From assembly GCA_011390785.1 (NCBI GenBank), contig JAABRR010000019.1, forward strand, positions 1 to 64,000: a stretch of DNA of 64,000 bases. The letters run 5' to 3'. The stretch's first letter is position 1. Each line of letters opens with the position of its first letter. The notes beneath the pieces are model-generated. The model did no database searches. It worked only from the letters and a program-made list of their open reading frames with translations, and was not told the origin of the DNA. Shown here piece by piece: positions 63,933 to 64,000 of this stretch. This DNA is from Sphingobacteriia bacterium. Its GTDB lineage: Bacteria > Bacteroidota > Bacteroidia > Bacteroidales > UBA7960. The position numbers and the translations under genes are program-made.

Positions 63933-64000
63933 AGTGTATTACCATGATATGCTGGCAGGTATTTTGTCGGAAACCGATGATGGATGCGTTTTTCAGTACA
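63919..64000 (+). CDS. HipA N-terminal-domain protein, partial (runs off the window)
   Basis: An ATG at 63919 within the hipB end opens a frame reading MRKAKVYYHDMLAGILSETD and on to VFQY at the window edge. This resembles the HipA N-terminal subdomain (short strands 'V-Y-x-x-x-x-x-A-G-x-L-x-E'). Only 27 codons are visible. Whether a full HipA kinase or the split HipN-type short protein follows cannot be seen. Confidence 0.7.
   Translation, partial: MRKAKVYYHDMLAGILSETDDGCVFQY

Overview
The window reads as chromosomal DNA of a Bacteroidota bacterium, most likely a gliding or type IX secretion (T9SS)-bearing member of the Bacteroidales/Marinilabiliales side of the phylum. The reasons are: porV, porU, a porP/sprF-family gene and gldJ in one block; gldF-gldG upstream of dnaN; a V-type ATPase operon carrying a DUF2764 gene; a giant TANFOR-like surface protein; an RHS-core relic; and repeated matches to the Bacteroidota -7 promoter element TAnnTTTG just upstream of genes. 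No tRNA, rRNA or CRISPR array was recognised.

Layout. 0.2-5.1 kb: a large tyrosine recombinase with a duplicated front end, an orphan QueE-like radical-SAM gene, a PanE-like reductase and a lipoprotein alpha/beta hydrolase. 5.4-15.2 kb: a three-gene surface cassette (predicted outer-membrane barrel, 2069-residue TANFOR-like protein, fibronectin-III-like protein). 15.5-17.8 kb: metA, then a scarred AT-rich stretch holding a nuclease/transposase remnant, a stand-alone methyltransferase and an internally deleted group II intron lying directly behind the dnaN terminator. 17.8-22.7 kb: gldF-gldG-DUF4340-dnaN, read leftward. 22.9-23.3 kb: orphan RHS core. 23.7-31.4 kb: V-type ATPase operon atpE-DUF2764-A-B-D-I-K, whose ring subunit carries most ligands of a sodium site.

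31.9-42.6 kb holds housekeeping genes: YceI, DoxX, a P-loop kinase next to dCMP deaminase, an isoaspartyl peptidase, an OmpH-like protein, RecQ, kdsD-AhpD-like-lptB (lipopolysaccharide sugar synthesis and export) and ispF. 41.4-49.8 kb is the T9SS/gliding block porV, porU, porP/sprF, gldJ, which runs on into murF (49.9 kb) and a phosphohexomutase. 53.2-53.5 kb is a decayed DUF486 gene. Then come a membrane protein, murB, an ECF-type sigma factor, uvrA, an aminotransferase, a DUF1573-like protein, an orphan PAS histidine kinase and, at the right edge, a hipB gene with two operators and the first codons of a HipA-N-like gene.

Functionally the window is dominated by the cell envelope: export of LPS (KdsD, LptB), peptidoglycan precursors (MurB, MurF), T9SS secretion and anchoring (PorV, PorU, GldJ), gliding ABC components (GldF, GldG) and a large uncharacterised surface cassette. 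The accessory or decaying material sits at 0-3 kb, 13.3-13.7 kb, 16.4-17.8 kb, 22.9-23.5 kb, 53.2-53.5 kb and 63.6-64 kb.
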